Of a stretch of 64,000 nucleotides of DNA, positions 27,431 through 39,639 are shown piece after piece. The stretch comes from CAXBBB01 sp963815505 (GTDB lineage Bacteria; Bacteroidota; Rhodothermia; Rhodothermales; BA12). The stretch spans positions 124,001 to 188,000 of the forward strand of contig CAWFGU010000023.1 of the NCBI GenBank assembly GCA_963815505.1, given 5' to 3'. Under the pieces are notes generated by a model. It was not told the DNA's origin. It made no database searches and saw nothing but the letters and a program-made list of their open reading frames with translations. The first letter of the stretch is position 1; every line of letters starts with the position of its first letter. The position numbers and the translations under genes were made by a program.

Positions 27431-28113
27431 TTATCGGCCCATCAGCCCGCGAATCAAGCCCGCGCCGTGGAGGCTGATGCTCGGCACCACGATGATGTCG
27501 CTGGTGCGCAGGTCGAGCGCCGAGTCGTCGTAGAACACGCCGATCTCCAGGCTGATGCCCAGATCCGTCGTGCCCAACCGAAGGCCGCCGAAAGGGCCGA
27601 TCGTCGGTAGGTCGCTGACGGCCTCACTCGAGAGCGGAAACGTCTGCATCAAGCGCAGGCCGCCATAGGGCGTCACGGTCAGGTCTTCGCGGCCCGACGC
27701 GATCAGCGTGGCCTCGAGGTGCGCGTTGAGGCCACCGTTGATGACGCCCATTCCGCCCATCGCCGCCAGTCCGAGCGGAGCGCCGGGCTGCGCCGCCTGA
27801 AACTGGTGCTTGGCGTTGACGACGACGCCCGAGAGCCCGGCGCGTAGATGCCCGATGTCGGTCGACGGGCCGATGCCGAAGCGGCGCTCCGGGCGACACG
27901 AGGATGTAGGAACCGGCATAGTCCTCCTGAATGTCGCCCTCGTCGTCTCGGTACTCGATCCCGACTGGGACGAGCGCGATGGAGGTCGTGGTCTGCAACT
28001 TCGCCCTCGGGAACGGTCGCTGCCGTCGTACCGACGGTGTAGGGCACGCAGCCGGTGAGCGCGCCCGCCGAAACGGTCAGCAGTGCGAGGAGGTAGAGGA
28101 TGCGCAGGAGCAT
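27431..28113 (-). CDS. Outer-membrane-type lipoprotein (two frame shifts)
   Basis: The N-terminus LLRILYLLALLTVSAGALTG followed by CVPYTVG has a lipobox Cys at about 22. The rest is a run of amphipathic strands: TTTSIALVPVGIEYRDDEGD, HLRAGLSGVVVNAKHQFQ, LTVTPYGGLRLMQTFPLS, GGLRLGTTDLGISLEIGVFY. It ends SLHGAGLIRGLMGR. Three frames must be joined (shifts near 28000 and 27890), giving about 227 residues. It reads like a small beta-barrel or porin-like envelope lipoprotein of unknown function, common in the phylum. Confidence 0.6.
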
Positions 28114-28156
28114 GAGCGTGTGGAAAAGAGGGCCGTACCATCGCGCACCCGGTCGG

Positions 28157-28972
28157 TTAGATCCGCGAGCGCCGTGAATACTGCGGCTCCGCCGACGCAT
28201 CGCCGGGGAGGTCCAGATCGTCCAGTAGCGGGCGCTGAGCATGGGCGCCGGGCGCTGATGTGGCGATGGTGCGCGCTAAGCGGTCGGCGAGCGCTTCGAG
28301 TTCCCGGTCTTTCTTGGCACGCCAATTCACATCCAGACTGCGGATCAAGGGACCGAATACGAGCATCCCGACGGCGAACACGCCTATACCCACCAGTGCC
28401 CACTTGACCATGATGAGGGCGATAAAGGTTGCAATCGCAGCAGGAATCAGAGCGTAGGTCATACCCTCGGCTGTCGGCGAACCCCAGCCGACTTTCTGGC
28501 TCATCCGCAATTGCACACCGTCCGCGCGTGGGCGCAACTGGACGGTCGTGACGACGCCCATGCTGGTCGTGTGGCGCCACTCGAGTGTCTTGCCGACTTG
28601 CTCGGAGTGGACGCCGTAGCCCAGCGCGCGCATGACAGGGTCAGTGTGCGCTCCGAAACGGTGCCTCAGTTCGACGACGACATCTTCGGTAGCCGAAGCG
28701 AACGACTCGTCGTCCAGGTTCGGAAGCGATACGAAGCGCTCAGCAAAGATCTGCGTGTCCGACTGTTCGTCTGTCGTCTCGCGTGACACACTCCCCATCT
28801 CGCTGGCTGCCTGCCTCAGCGCGGCAGGGTCGATGCCCGAACTGGCGGCGACGGCTTCGAGTTCGTCGAGCGTCAGACCGTCCTCGTTGCCCGCCGACCC
28901 GTGCGACTGGAGTTCGGCGGCGCGCTCCATCAGCGCAGCGATTTCTTCGCGGGAGTAGGTGCGTCCGTTCAT
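28157..28972 (-). CDS. Hypothetical protein with two membrane segments
   Basis: 271 residues. Residues 1-60 are a helical N-terminal module (SREEIAALMERAAELQ, LTLDELEAVAASSGIDPAAL) seen in several Rhodothermota proteins. A beta-rich domain (LEWRHTTSMGVVTTVQLRP) follows. Two adjacent membrane helices near 175-215 (ALIPAAIATFIALIMV, LVGIGVFAVGMLVFGPLI) precede a charged tail. The frame is intact. No function recognised. Confidence 0.7.
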   Translation of the reverse strand: MNGRTYSREEIAALMERAAELQSHGSAGNEDGLTLDELEAVAASSGIDPAALRQAASEMGSVSRETTDEQSDTQIFAERFVSLPNLDDESFASATEDVVVELRHRFGAHTDPVMRALGYGVHSEQVGKTLEWRHTTSMGVVTTVQLRPRADGVQLRMSQKVGWGSPTAEGMTYALIPAAIATFIALIMVKWALVGIGVFAVGMLVFGPLIRSLDVNWRAKKDRELEALADRLARTIATSAPGAHAQRPLLDDLDLPGDASAEPQYSRRSRI

Positions 28973-29237
28973 AGGTCAGCAAACGTACGAAGGCGAATGG
29001 AGTTACGCGTGTTGGCCTGCCCGACGCCTCACCTTTCCGCTCCGACAGCCCCGCCTGCGCCGACCCGAAGCGCGGCACCGATTCCTGGGGAGTCGGCGCT
29101 CACGACCTTCGATTCTAAGGGCATTGCGCGCTGTATCTCAGCGCACGTGCCCATCGCTGAGCGCGCCCACGCTGTCTTGTTAGAATGAATGGGGGTTGTG
29201 CGCGCTATTTTAGGCTATAGCAGTTGTCCTTCGGGGC

Positions 29238-29340
29238 GTAGCAGCCGCCTTCATTGGCGGCTGAGGATTGAAACGAGTACGTCGACCACGCGCCCGAGTC
29301 CGACCGTCGGGTAGCAGCCGCCTTCCGATGTGGCTGCTAC
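29238..29340 (+). CRISPR. CRISPR-like relic: one full repeat, one spacer, one partial repeat
   Basis: A 37-base unit at 29238-29274 starts gtagcagccgccttcattgg and ends in the classic aggattgaaac. It holds an internal palindrome (CAGCCGCC/GGCGGCTG). After 36 spacer-like bases (29275-29310) the first 15 bases of the unit recur exactly (29311-29325); the remainder differs and closes a 9-bp inverted repeat (29311-29319 with 29332-29340) over the AbgT stop codon. Unit size, spacer size and the ATTGAAAC end all fit type I/III CRISPRs. No cas gene is in the window and only one spacer remains, so this is an orphan or chance resemblance. The preceding 28973-29237 shows no gene. Confidence 0.5.
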
Positions 29341-30897
29341 ATCGGTGGGTAGGTGTACGACGCCTGGAAGCCCAGCGGCAGACCGGTCGCCCAGTAGAGG
29401 AGCAGGTAGACCGACCAGCACACGATGAAGATGACGGCGTAGGGCAGCATGATACTCGTCAGCGTGCCGATGCCGGTCTTGGTCACGTAGCGCTGGCAGT
29501 ACACCACCACGAGCGGGAAGTAGGGCATCAGCGGCGTGATGATGTTGCTCGAAGCAGTCGCCGACGCGGTAGGCGGCTTGGGTCAGTTCGGGGCTCAGTC
29601 CGACCTGCATCAGCATCGGTACGAAGATCGGCGCGAGCAGGCCCCACTTGGCGCTCGACGAGCCGACGAACAGATTGACGAACGCTGTCAAGAACACCAA
29701 CCCGAAGATGGTGACCCCGCCAGGCAGGTCGAGGGTTTGGAGCAATCCGGCCCCCTCGACGGCTAGCAGCGCGCCCAGGTTACTCGTGCCGAACGCGTAG
29801 ACGAACAGCGCGCAAAAGAACGTCATCACGATGTAGTAGCCCATCCCCTTCATCGCCTCGCTCATCGCGTCGACTACGTCCTTGCTCGACTTGAAAACAC
29901 CCGCCGCGAACCCGTAGACCAGTCCGGGAATCAGGAACAGCAGGAAGATCAGCGGCACGATGGACCGCATGATCGGCGCCGAGAACGAGTTGAGCGATCC
30001 GCTGGCGTCGCGGAACGGCGAGCTTTCGGGCAGGAGCGACGCCACGAGCAGCCCCAACCCGGCGACGAGGACCGCGCAGGCCCACCAGAACGCGCGACGC
30101 TCGCGCGGATGGAACGTGCCCATCTCGGGCTGCGCTTCGTCGGTGTCGACCGGCGTGCTCTCGCGCAGGCGCGGCTCGACGATTTTGTCGGTGATGAACC
30201 AGCCCAGCAGCACGATCAGCAGGGTCGACGAGGCCGTAAAGAAGTAGTTGCCCAGCGGGTTGACGAGGATCGACGGGTCGATGATCTGCGCTGCCGGTTG
30301 CGTAAAGCCCTGCAAGAGCGGGTCCAAGGCCGACGGGGCCGGGTTGGCGCTGAAACCGCCACTGACGCCCGCGAATGCCGCGGCGATTCCGGCGATGGGA
30401 TGTCGCCCCGCCGCGTGAAAGATGATGCCTCCCAGCGGAATCACGAGCACGTACCCCGCGTCGACGGCGCTGCTGCTAAAAATGCCGACGAGCACCACCA
30501 TCGGCGCCAGCAGATTTTTGGAGGTCTTGCTCAGCATCAGCTTGATCGCCGTGTTGAAGAACCCCGCCGAGTCCGCCACACCGACGCCGAGCATCGCCAC
30601 GAGCACGACGCCCAGTGGCGCGAAGCTGGTAAAGATGGTCACCATGTTCGATGTGAACTCGGCCAGCGCACTGCCGGTCAGCAAGTTGTTGACCTGGATG
30701 GCCTCGCCCGTCCGCGGGTCCAGGCTCTCGAAGGCGACGCCCGACAGGATCGCCGACAGCACCCAGGTGATCGCCAGCGCCAGCACGAACAGGATGGCGG
30801 GGTCGGGCAGTTTGTTGCCCAGCGTCTCGACCCGGCCCAGCAGGCGCGTCGTGAATCCGGGCGGTCGGGTGCGCGAGGCGGAGGGTAGAAAGCTCAT
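29337..30897 (-). CDS. AbgT-family transporter (one frame shift)
   Basis: Inner-membrane transporter of the AbgT family, which takes up p-aminobenzoyl-glutamate or exports sulfonamide-like antimetabolites. About 520 residues with 10-12 membrane segments. Signatures are NKLPDPAILFVLALAITW at the N-terminus, GVADSAGFF, SSSAVDAGYVLVIPLGG, SGGFSANPAPSALDPLLQGF and NLFVGSSSAKWGLLAPIFVP. The frame slips near 29549 (extra t); the restored end is SSNIITPLMPYFPLVVVYC through SYTYPPM, stop 29337-29339. ATG 30897 was chosen. The stop codon lies in the CRISPR-like partial repeat. Confidence 0.88.
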
Positions 30898-30939
30898 CGG
30901 CAGTAGGGGGAGTGAGAGCCGCAATCTACCCACGCGCTC

Positions 30940-31473
30940 TCAACCGGCGCGCAGCCATTCGGAATGCACGTAGCTGGGCGCGCGCTTCATCACGCTGCGG
31001 CTGTACGCCCACGCCTTCACGTCCTCGCTCTTCGCGGCGCGCGTGCAGAGGTAGCGGTCGTTGGGCTCGATGCTGACGCGCCACAGGTCGAGGCGGTCGG
31101 CGTCCCAGCAGGTCTGGACGGTCACGTGGCCCTCAGTCGTGCCGTCGGTGTGGCGGTCACAGGCGAACGTGAGCAGGTCGAACTGTTCGTCGGACAGGAA
31201 GGGTAGCCACTCGGACCGCATCTCGCGAGCCAGTCGGCGAGCCGCGCTCGCCGTGGTGCTCGTCGTCGTACTCGTTGATCCGACGCGCGTCGTGGAAGAC
31301 GGCGAAGTGAGCCACCACGACGGGATCGGCCCCGGTCAGCTCGGCCAGCCGCAGCCCGTTTTCGAGCACGCGCGCCCAGTGCCCCGCTCCATGGTCGCCG
31401 CGCGACGGGCAGCGCATAGCCGCGCAGGATCTCGCGCACCAGATGCGGCGTCGGGATGGTGAAGTCGCGCCAT
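30940..31473 (-). CDS. HD-domain phosphohydrolase-like protein (frame shifts)
   Basis: Joined frames give about 175 residues with the H...HD...D metal set: His in GDHGAGHWARVLENGLRLAE, His-Asp in VVAHFAVFHDARRINEYDDE, a further His in ACDRHTDGTTEG, and Asp in CWDADRLDLWRVSI. This is the HD superfamily, which hydrolyses nucleotides or other phosphate esters. Shifts lie near 31225, 31390 and at the start. The likely ATG (31471-31473) directly follows the stop of the LOG gene, so the two are in one operon. The substrate is unknown. Confidence 0.65.
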
Positions 31474-32020
31474 TCACGCCGGTTGGGAGGTCAGCGCGTC
31501 CAGCAGGGCGACCGGATCGGCGTGGACGTGCAAACCGTCCAGCGAGCGCTGCGGAACGAAGCCTGTCGCGACTTGCTGCTCGATCAGCGCGCGCAGCGGT
31601 CGCCAGAAATCCGTCCACATCGACCAGTCCGACGGGTTTGGCGTGCAGTCCCATGTGGCCCCACGTCCACGTCTCGAACAGCTCCTCCAGCGTGCCCAAT
31701 CCGCCCGGCAAAACGGCGAACGCGTCCGACAGCTCCATCATTCGCATCTTGCGCTCGTGCATCGTCGAGACGACTTCGAGCCGCGTCAGCCCGGCGTGCG
31801 CCACCTCACGCCCGACCAGATACTCGGTGATCACACCGGTCACGGTCGCCGCCCGCCTCGAGTGCGCCATCGGCCACCTCGCCCATCAGCCCGACATGTC
31901 CGCCGCCATAGACGAGGCCCATGCCGCGCTCGGCGAGCGAGCGGCCCAGTGTCGGGCGGCATCGGTGAAGGCCGGATCGGCACCGTGTCGGGAGCCGCAG
32001 TACACGCAAATTCGAATCAT
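31474..32020 (-). CDS. LOG-family nucleotide phosphoribohydrolase (frame shifts)
   Basis: The restored protein starts MIRICVYCGSRHGADPAF and continues with LAERGMGLVYGGGHVGLMG, VTGVITEYLVGREVAH, HERKMRMMELSDAFAVLPGG then LGTLEELFE (the PGGxGTxxE catalytic motif), and ends ALLDALTSQPA. This is the LONELY GUY/TIGR00730 family, which cleaves ribose-5-phosphate from nucleoside monophosphates; in bacteria it may help nucleotide recycling. Shifts lie near 31937, 31848 and 31629, each one base. The stop at 31474 abuts the HD gene. About 181 residues, normal for the family. Confidence 0.8.
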
Positions 32021-32140
32021 CTGACGTGAGACGCGCAGCCTCGACCATCGGTGCCGAAGTCGAATCGCACGGAAACGCTTTCGGCTCGCCCGGCGTCCGT
32101 TACCTTGCTGATCCTTCACACGCTCCCCAACCTGGCCTCC

Positions 32141-34090
32141 ATGTCCGACGACGCCGTCTACGCTCCCTCCGCCGACTTCTCCGCCGCCGCCCACGTCGGC
32201 TCGCTCGACGAGTACCGCGCCCTCTACGACAGGCGCCGAGACAGACCCCGATGGCTTCTGGCGCGAGCAGGCCGAGCGGATCGACTGGATGAAGCCGTTC
32301 GACAGCGTGATGAACGTCGACTGGAACGCGCCCGGCGTGTCGATCGCGTGGTACGAGGGCGGCAAGACGAACGCCTGCTACAACGCCGTCGACCGCCACG
32401 TCGAGGCAGGCCACGGCGACCGCACGGCGCTGATCTTCGAGCCCGACGATCCGTCGGACGAGGCGCGGCGCATCAGCTACGCCGAGGTCAAAGAGCACGT
32501 CAGCAAACTGGCCGGAGCGCTCAGGTCGCGCGGCGTCGAGAAGGGCGACCGGGTCACGATCTACCTGCCGATGATTCCCGAAGCCGCCTACGCGATGCTC
32601 GCCTGCGCCCGCATCGGAGCCGTCCACTCGGTCGTGTTCGGCGGCTTCTCGCCCGACAGCCTCGCCAACCGCATCCTCGACGGCTCGTCGACCTGCCTCA
32701 TCACGGCCGACGAAGGCAAGCGCGCCGGGCGGACGGTCCCGCTCAAAGCCAACGCCGACGCCGCCCTCGAGATGTGCCCCGACGTAGACACGGTCCTCGT
32801 CGTCCAGAACACGCGCTGCGACGTGACGATGAAAGACGGCCGAGACGTGTGGTACCACGACGCCGTCGACGGTCAATCTGCCGATGTGCCCTGCGAGCCG
32901 ATGGACGCCGAAGATCCGCTGTTCATCCTCTACACGTCCGGATCGACGGGCAAGCCCAAGGGCGTCGTCCACACGACGGGCGGCTACCTGGTCTACGCCA
33001 GCTACACGCACCACATGGTGTTCGATGTCAAACCCGACGACGTGTTCTGGTGCACCGCCGACGTGGGCTGGATTACGGGCCACACCTACATGGTATATGG
33101 TCCGATGCTCAACGGCGCGACGCAGGTGTTTTTCGAAGGCGTTCCGACGTTTCCCGACGCCAGCCGCTTCTGGCAGGTCGTGCGACAAGCACGGCGTGAC
33201 GCTCTTCTACACCGCCCCGACCGCGATCCGCGCGCTGATGGCCAAGGGCGACAGCTTCGTCGAGTCGACCGACCGCGGTAGCCTGCGCATCTTGGGAACG
33301 GTCGGCGAGCCGATCAACCCCGAGGCGTGGCGCTGGTACCACGAGGTCGTCGGCGGCGGACGCTGCCCGATCGTCGACACGTGGTGGCAGACCGAGACGG
33401 GCGGCATCATGATCTCGGCGCTGCCCGGTGCCACTGCGCTCAAACCCGGATCTGCCACGCTTCCGCTGCCCGGCATCGTCCCCGAAGTCGTCGACCAAAA
33501 CGGCGTCGTGCTCGAAGGGCGCGGGCGAGGGCATCTTGCTGATGAAGCAGGGCTGGCCCGGCCAGGCGCGGACGGTGTGGGGCGACCACACGCGCTTCGA
33601 GCAGACCTACTTCTCGCACTTCCAAGGCCGCTACTTCACCGGCGACGGCTGCCGCCGCGACGAAGACGGCTACTACTGGATTACCGGTAGGATCGACGAC
33701 GTGATCAACGTGTCCGGGCACCGGATGGGGACCGCCGAGATCGAGTCCGCCTTGGTGCTGCACCCCGCCGTGGCCGAAGCCGCTGTCGTCGGCATGCCGC
33801 ACGACATCAAGGGGCAGGGCATCTACGCTTACGTGACGGTCGGCGACGGCTACCAGGCGACCGATGAGTTGCGCGCCGAGTTGGTTCAGCACGTCCGCGA
33901 CCAGATCGGACCCATCGCCAAGCCAGACGCCATCCAGTTCGCCGACGGCTTGCCCAAGACGCGCAGTGGCAAGATCATGCGCCGCATCCTACGCAAGATC
34001 GCCGAAAACCAGACCGACAGCCTGGGCGACACCTCGACGCTGGCCGACTCCAGCGTCGTCGACGACCTGATCGCGGGGCGCCGGGGGTGA
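32141..34090 (+). CDS. acs: Acetyl-CoA synthetase (three frame shifts)
   Basis: Activates acetate to acetyl-CoA through acetyl-AMP. The restored protein is about 648 residues, the usual Acs length. Motifs include DPDGFWREQAERIDWMKPFD at the N-terminus, PMIPEAAYAMLACARIGAVH, the P-loop LYTSGSTGKPKG, FWCTADVGWITGHTYMVYGP, DTWWQTETGGIMIS and the C-terminal acetylation-site motif KTRSGKIMRR, whose Lys is controlled by Pat/Sir2-like enzymes in many bacteria. Shifts are near 32232, 33182 and 33519, each an extra base. ATG 32141 gives MSDDAVYAPSADF. It is read from its own promoter, divergent from the LOG gene. Confidence 0.93.
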
Positions 34091-34185
34091 GAGAGCACGG
34101 CGGCCGGACGAAGTCTCGGACAAACAGGCCAACTCGTCCGTTACGCAGTTTATCCTACCCGACTCGATTCGACCCGATCCTCCCG

Positions 34186-36636
<2,451 letters not shown>

Positions 36637-36657
36637 ACTGTCTGAGGTAAATCGCCG

Positions 36658-39175
36658 TCAGTCCGTGCCGACGAAGAAGACCGCGTTGACGAACAGGCGC
36701 TTGCCGCCCTCCCAGAAGCCTCGGAAGAGCGGGTTGTCGAGCAGGTAGACGACGGCTCCGCGTCCCACGTCCTCGACGCCGTAGAGCAGCGCGCCGCCCA
36801 ACTCGGACTGCGCGTCGGCTCCGGCGAATCCGCTGACCGGGATCCCGCTCGCGACGACACCGACGTTCCAGCCTTCCTTGAGCGGCGCGTAAGCTCGGCT
36901 CGACCGAACGAGAGCGAACGTCTCCTCGGCATAGCCAAATGCCAGCGGGTGCGTCGGATCGAGCGTGACACGGTGGACGGCGCCGGGTGTCGACTCGGAT
37001 ACGCCGTCGCGCTCCCGGTCGGCGTAGCGGCGCGGGGACATCGTCGAATCGTCTTCGGATTCGGCCACGTCCTTGCGCGTCAGGCCGAATCCGTCGCGTC
37101 CGGCGAGTGCGCGGGCGGCGCTTTCCAGCGCGACCAACCGGCCTCCGGCTCGCATCCAGTCGCGCAGTTGGGACAGGCGCTCGTCCGTCAGCACGTCGGC
37201 GTAGTCGCCGGGCGGGAGGACGAGCACGTCGTAGTCGTAGAGCGCTCCGGCCCGCATCAGGTCGGCCGGATCGGCGAGCGTGACGGGATAGCCGATCTGC
37301 TGTTCAAAAAAGTGCCACACCTCGCCCAGTCCGAGCGACGACGCGAAGTCTCCGGCGGCAACCGCAATGCGCGGGGCCTCTACGAACGCGACGCCTGCCG
37401 AGCCGAAGTCCTGCCCCGCATCAACGCGCGTCGACCGCAGTGCGACCGGCTCGACGCCATAGGACTGCGCGATTCGGGCGACCGCCTCGCCAAACGAGCC
37501 ATCGGCCCGGCGGTCGTTGCCCTTGCGCGTGAACACGACGGTTCCTCGCTCGAACTCACTTCCGCCTGCACGAAACGCAGCGGTCGAGAGGCGCGCACTC
37601 AGACCCGCCTCGAGCGCGTCGGCCAGAACGCGCAGTCCATCCATCGATTCGAGCGGCAACACGTAGGCGACGGCATTGCGCTCGGGTGAGGTCGGCTCGG
37701 CTTCGTACCACGTAGCGGTGCGGACCGGCAGCGACGCCGTTACGGCCCATGCGTCGAGGTCGTGCGCGTAGGGAAGCGACCACGCCGTAATGTCGTACGT
37801 GAGCGAGTCGGGGATCTGGGCTTCCGGCTCCATCAGCACCTGGGCCAGCGTTCCGTTGGGCTGCGCCGATCGAATCACCAGGTCGCCGGGCGAAACGGTA
37901 AACGTCTCCGTCTGCCCACGCCGGTACGCGTAGCCTGTCGCCGTGACGGACTGGGTCGCGGCCTGGTAGGCGATGCCGTTGGCGTCGAGGATGCGGGTCA
38001 ACTCGCGCAGCGATTGGGTCCCCCGGCTCGCCGAAACGACGTAGCCCACGTACGGCGCATTCTCGCCCCGCGCAGCTCGCTGGTAGTAGTCCTCCATCTC
38101 GCGCACCAGCTCCGCCCGCGTCTCCGCCGCGACGGCGACGGTGTTGAGGCTCGTCGCCACGTGCCCGGCGATGCGGTAGGCCAGCGTCAGCGTGTCGCCT
38201 TCGCTCGTTTCGATGCCCAGCCCCGCGCGTCCCGATCCGCCCTGCTCGTACGTCATACCGATGGCCCCGTTGTAGGTCGGCCACGTGTCGCCGTAGGAGG
38301 GGTAGAAGAGGTCGAACACCTCGCCCGTAAAGAACAAGCGGCTGTTCTGGTCGAACGACTGCGCGTTCCGCGTTCCGAGCCGATTCTGCCAGTCGCGCTG
38401 GAACGGTGTGATGACCCGGTGGAACGGCTCGGCGGCCGGAGCGAAGTAGTAGGGCGCGTCGACGCCCTGCTCGTGGAAGTCGGCGTGGACGTGCGGGTAC
38501 CATTGGCGGTAGAGGGCGACGCGCTGCTTGCTTTCTATCTGCGTCTGCCACGCCCAGTCGCGGTTCAAGTCGAACAGGTAGTGGTTGGCGCGTCCTGAGG
38601 GCCACGGCTCGTCGTGCTCCCACGCGTTGGGATCGGCGTTGAAGGCAGGGAGCGCCCGTCTGCTTTTGTACCCGTTCACGTAGCGCTCGCGCCCGTCCGG
38701 ATTGAGCATCGGGTCGATCAGCACGATGGTGTCATCCAGCCACGCCGACGCTTGGCCGTTAGCGGGGTCGGCCAACCGGTACAGCACCTCCATCGATGCC
38801 TCGCTCGACACGCTCTCGTTGCCGTGCACGTTGTAGCTGAGCCAGACGATAGCCGGGGCGTTGCCTCCCGAGGCGATCCCGTCGCCCATGCCCAGCCGCT
38901 CCATGTGCGACATGCGCAGCGCGTCGATGTTCGCCAGGTTCTGCGGCGTCGCGACGGTCGCCAGCACCAGTTCGCGGCCTTCGTACGCTCTCGCCGTAGA
39001 CCTCCATCGACACGCGCGGCGACTCTTGGGCGACGTGCGCCACGTAGTCCATCACGCGATAGTGCGACGTGAACCGCTCGCCTAGCTCATAACCCAGGAA
39101 TTGGGCAGGCGAGAGCAGTTGCGCCCGAACCGGGGCGACGAGGATCAGCAGGAGGAGGGCAGAGAGGCGAATCAT
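36658..39175 (-). CDS. Exported M14-family zinc carboxypeptidase-like protein (one frame shift)
   Basis: About 838 residues with signal LSALLLLILVAPVRA. The N-terminal M14 domain has zinc ligands in YNVHGNESVSSEASME (His/Glu, near 117) and HADFHEQG (His, near 232), and a possible catalytic Glu in MTYEQGG (near 300). DPMLNPDGRERYVNGYK is the usual substrate Asn/Arg region. The C-terminal half is a DJ-1/GATase-like extension (YDVLVLPPGDYADVL, LRDWMRAGGRLVALES). This form is common in Bacteroidota and Rhodothermota. The frame slips near 38992 (one extra base). It converges with the amylase gene, 21 bases apart. Confidence 0.87.
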
Positions 39176-39227
39176 GCGGCGTCTGGAAGTGAGGACGCCA
39201 AGATACCGGCATCGCCAAACGCAAAAG

Positions 39228-39255
39228 CGACCGAGCCTCGAAAGACTCGGTCGCC
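39228..39255 (-). terminator. Rho-independent terminator (minus strand)
   Basis: A 9-bp perfect stem (39228-39236 with 39247-39255) with a 10-base loop. Read on the minus strand, the stem is followed by TTTTGCGTTT. It ends the transcript of the T9SS cargo remnant lying at 39280-39639. Confidence 0.75.
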
Positions 39256-39279
39256 CGTTAGCGAAGCGATGCGTTGCTA

Positions 39280-39639
39280 TCAGCGCACGCGCGCCGTCTG
39301 CCGCGTCAGCAGTGCGTCGGTGCCGTTTGACGTGGCAGTGAAGGCTGTTAGTTCAACCGGAAGCACCTAGTCGGTGCCAGTCGTCATGGCGCCGTTCGTG
39401 CCGGTGATAAAGCTCTAATTCGCGCCCGTTCGATTTAGATTGGCTCGATCAACGGTGTTGCTAGTAAATCGCCCAGAGATGTACGTGCCATTGACGGCAA
39501 CACCAGTGGGTCGGATCGAGGTGACGGCGTGTTGCCCCAGCGGGAGTCCAGATCGAAGGCCTCCGTCGACTGCCGCGCTGCATTCCGGAGTCCCAAAAAA
39601 TACCCAATCGCCGACATGCGGTTCGAGCGTCCGTCCCAC
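39280..39639 (-). pseudogene. Degenerate C-terminal part of a T9SS-secreted repeat protein
   Basis: The minus strand carries GVAVNGTYISGRFTSNTVD and SFITGTNGAMTTGTD, broken by stop codons, and then VLPVELTAFTATSNGTDALL ending at TGA 39280-39282. The LPVELTAF motif is the typical start of a T9SS cargo C-terminal region in this phylum, normally followed by 80-100 more residues that are missing here. In-frame stops and the lost tail mark it as a remnant. It lies directly after the stop of the sensor kinase gene and has its own terminator. Confidence 0.65.

Noticed and set aside
32100..34100. Programmed frameshifting in acs and speA
   Set aside because: The shift sites share no slippery heptamer or downstream structure and occur in many unrelated genes; sequence error explains them better.
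39100..39260. Possible insertion-sequence end near the M14 peptidase start
   Set aside because: The inverted repeat is short, followed by a T-rich stretch on the minus strand and no transposase; it is a terminator.
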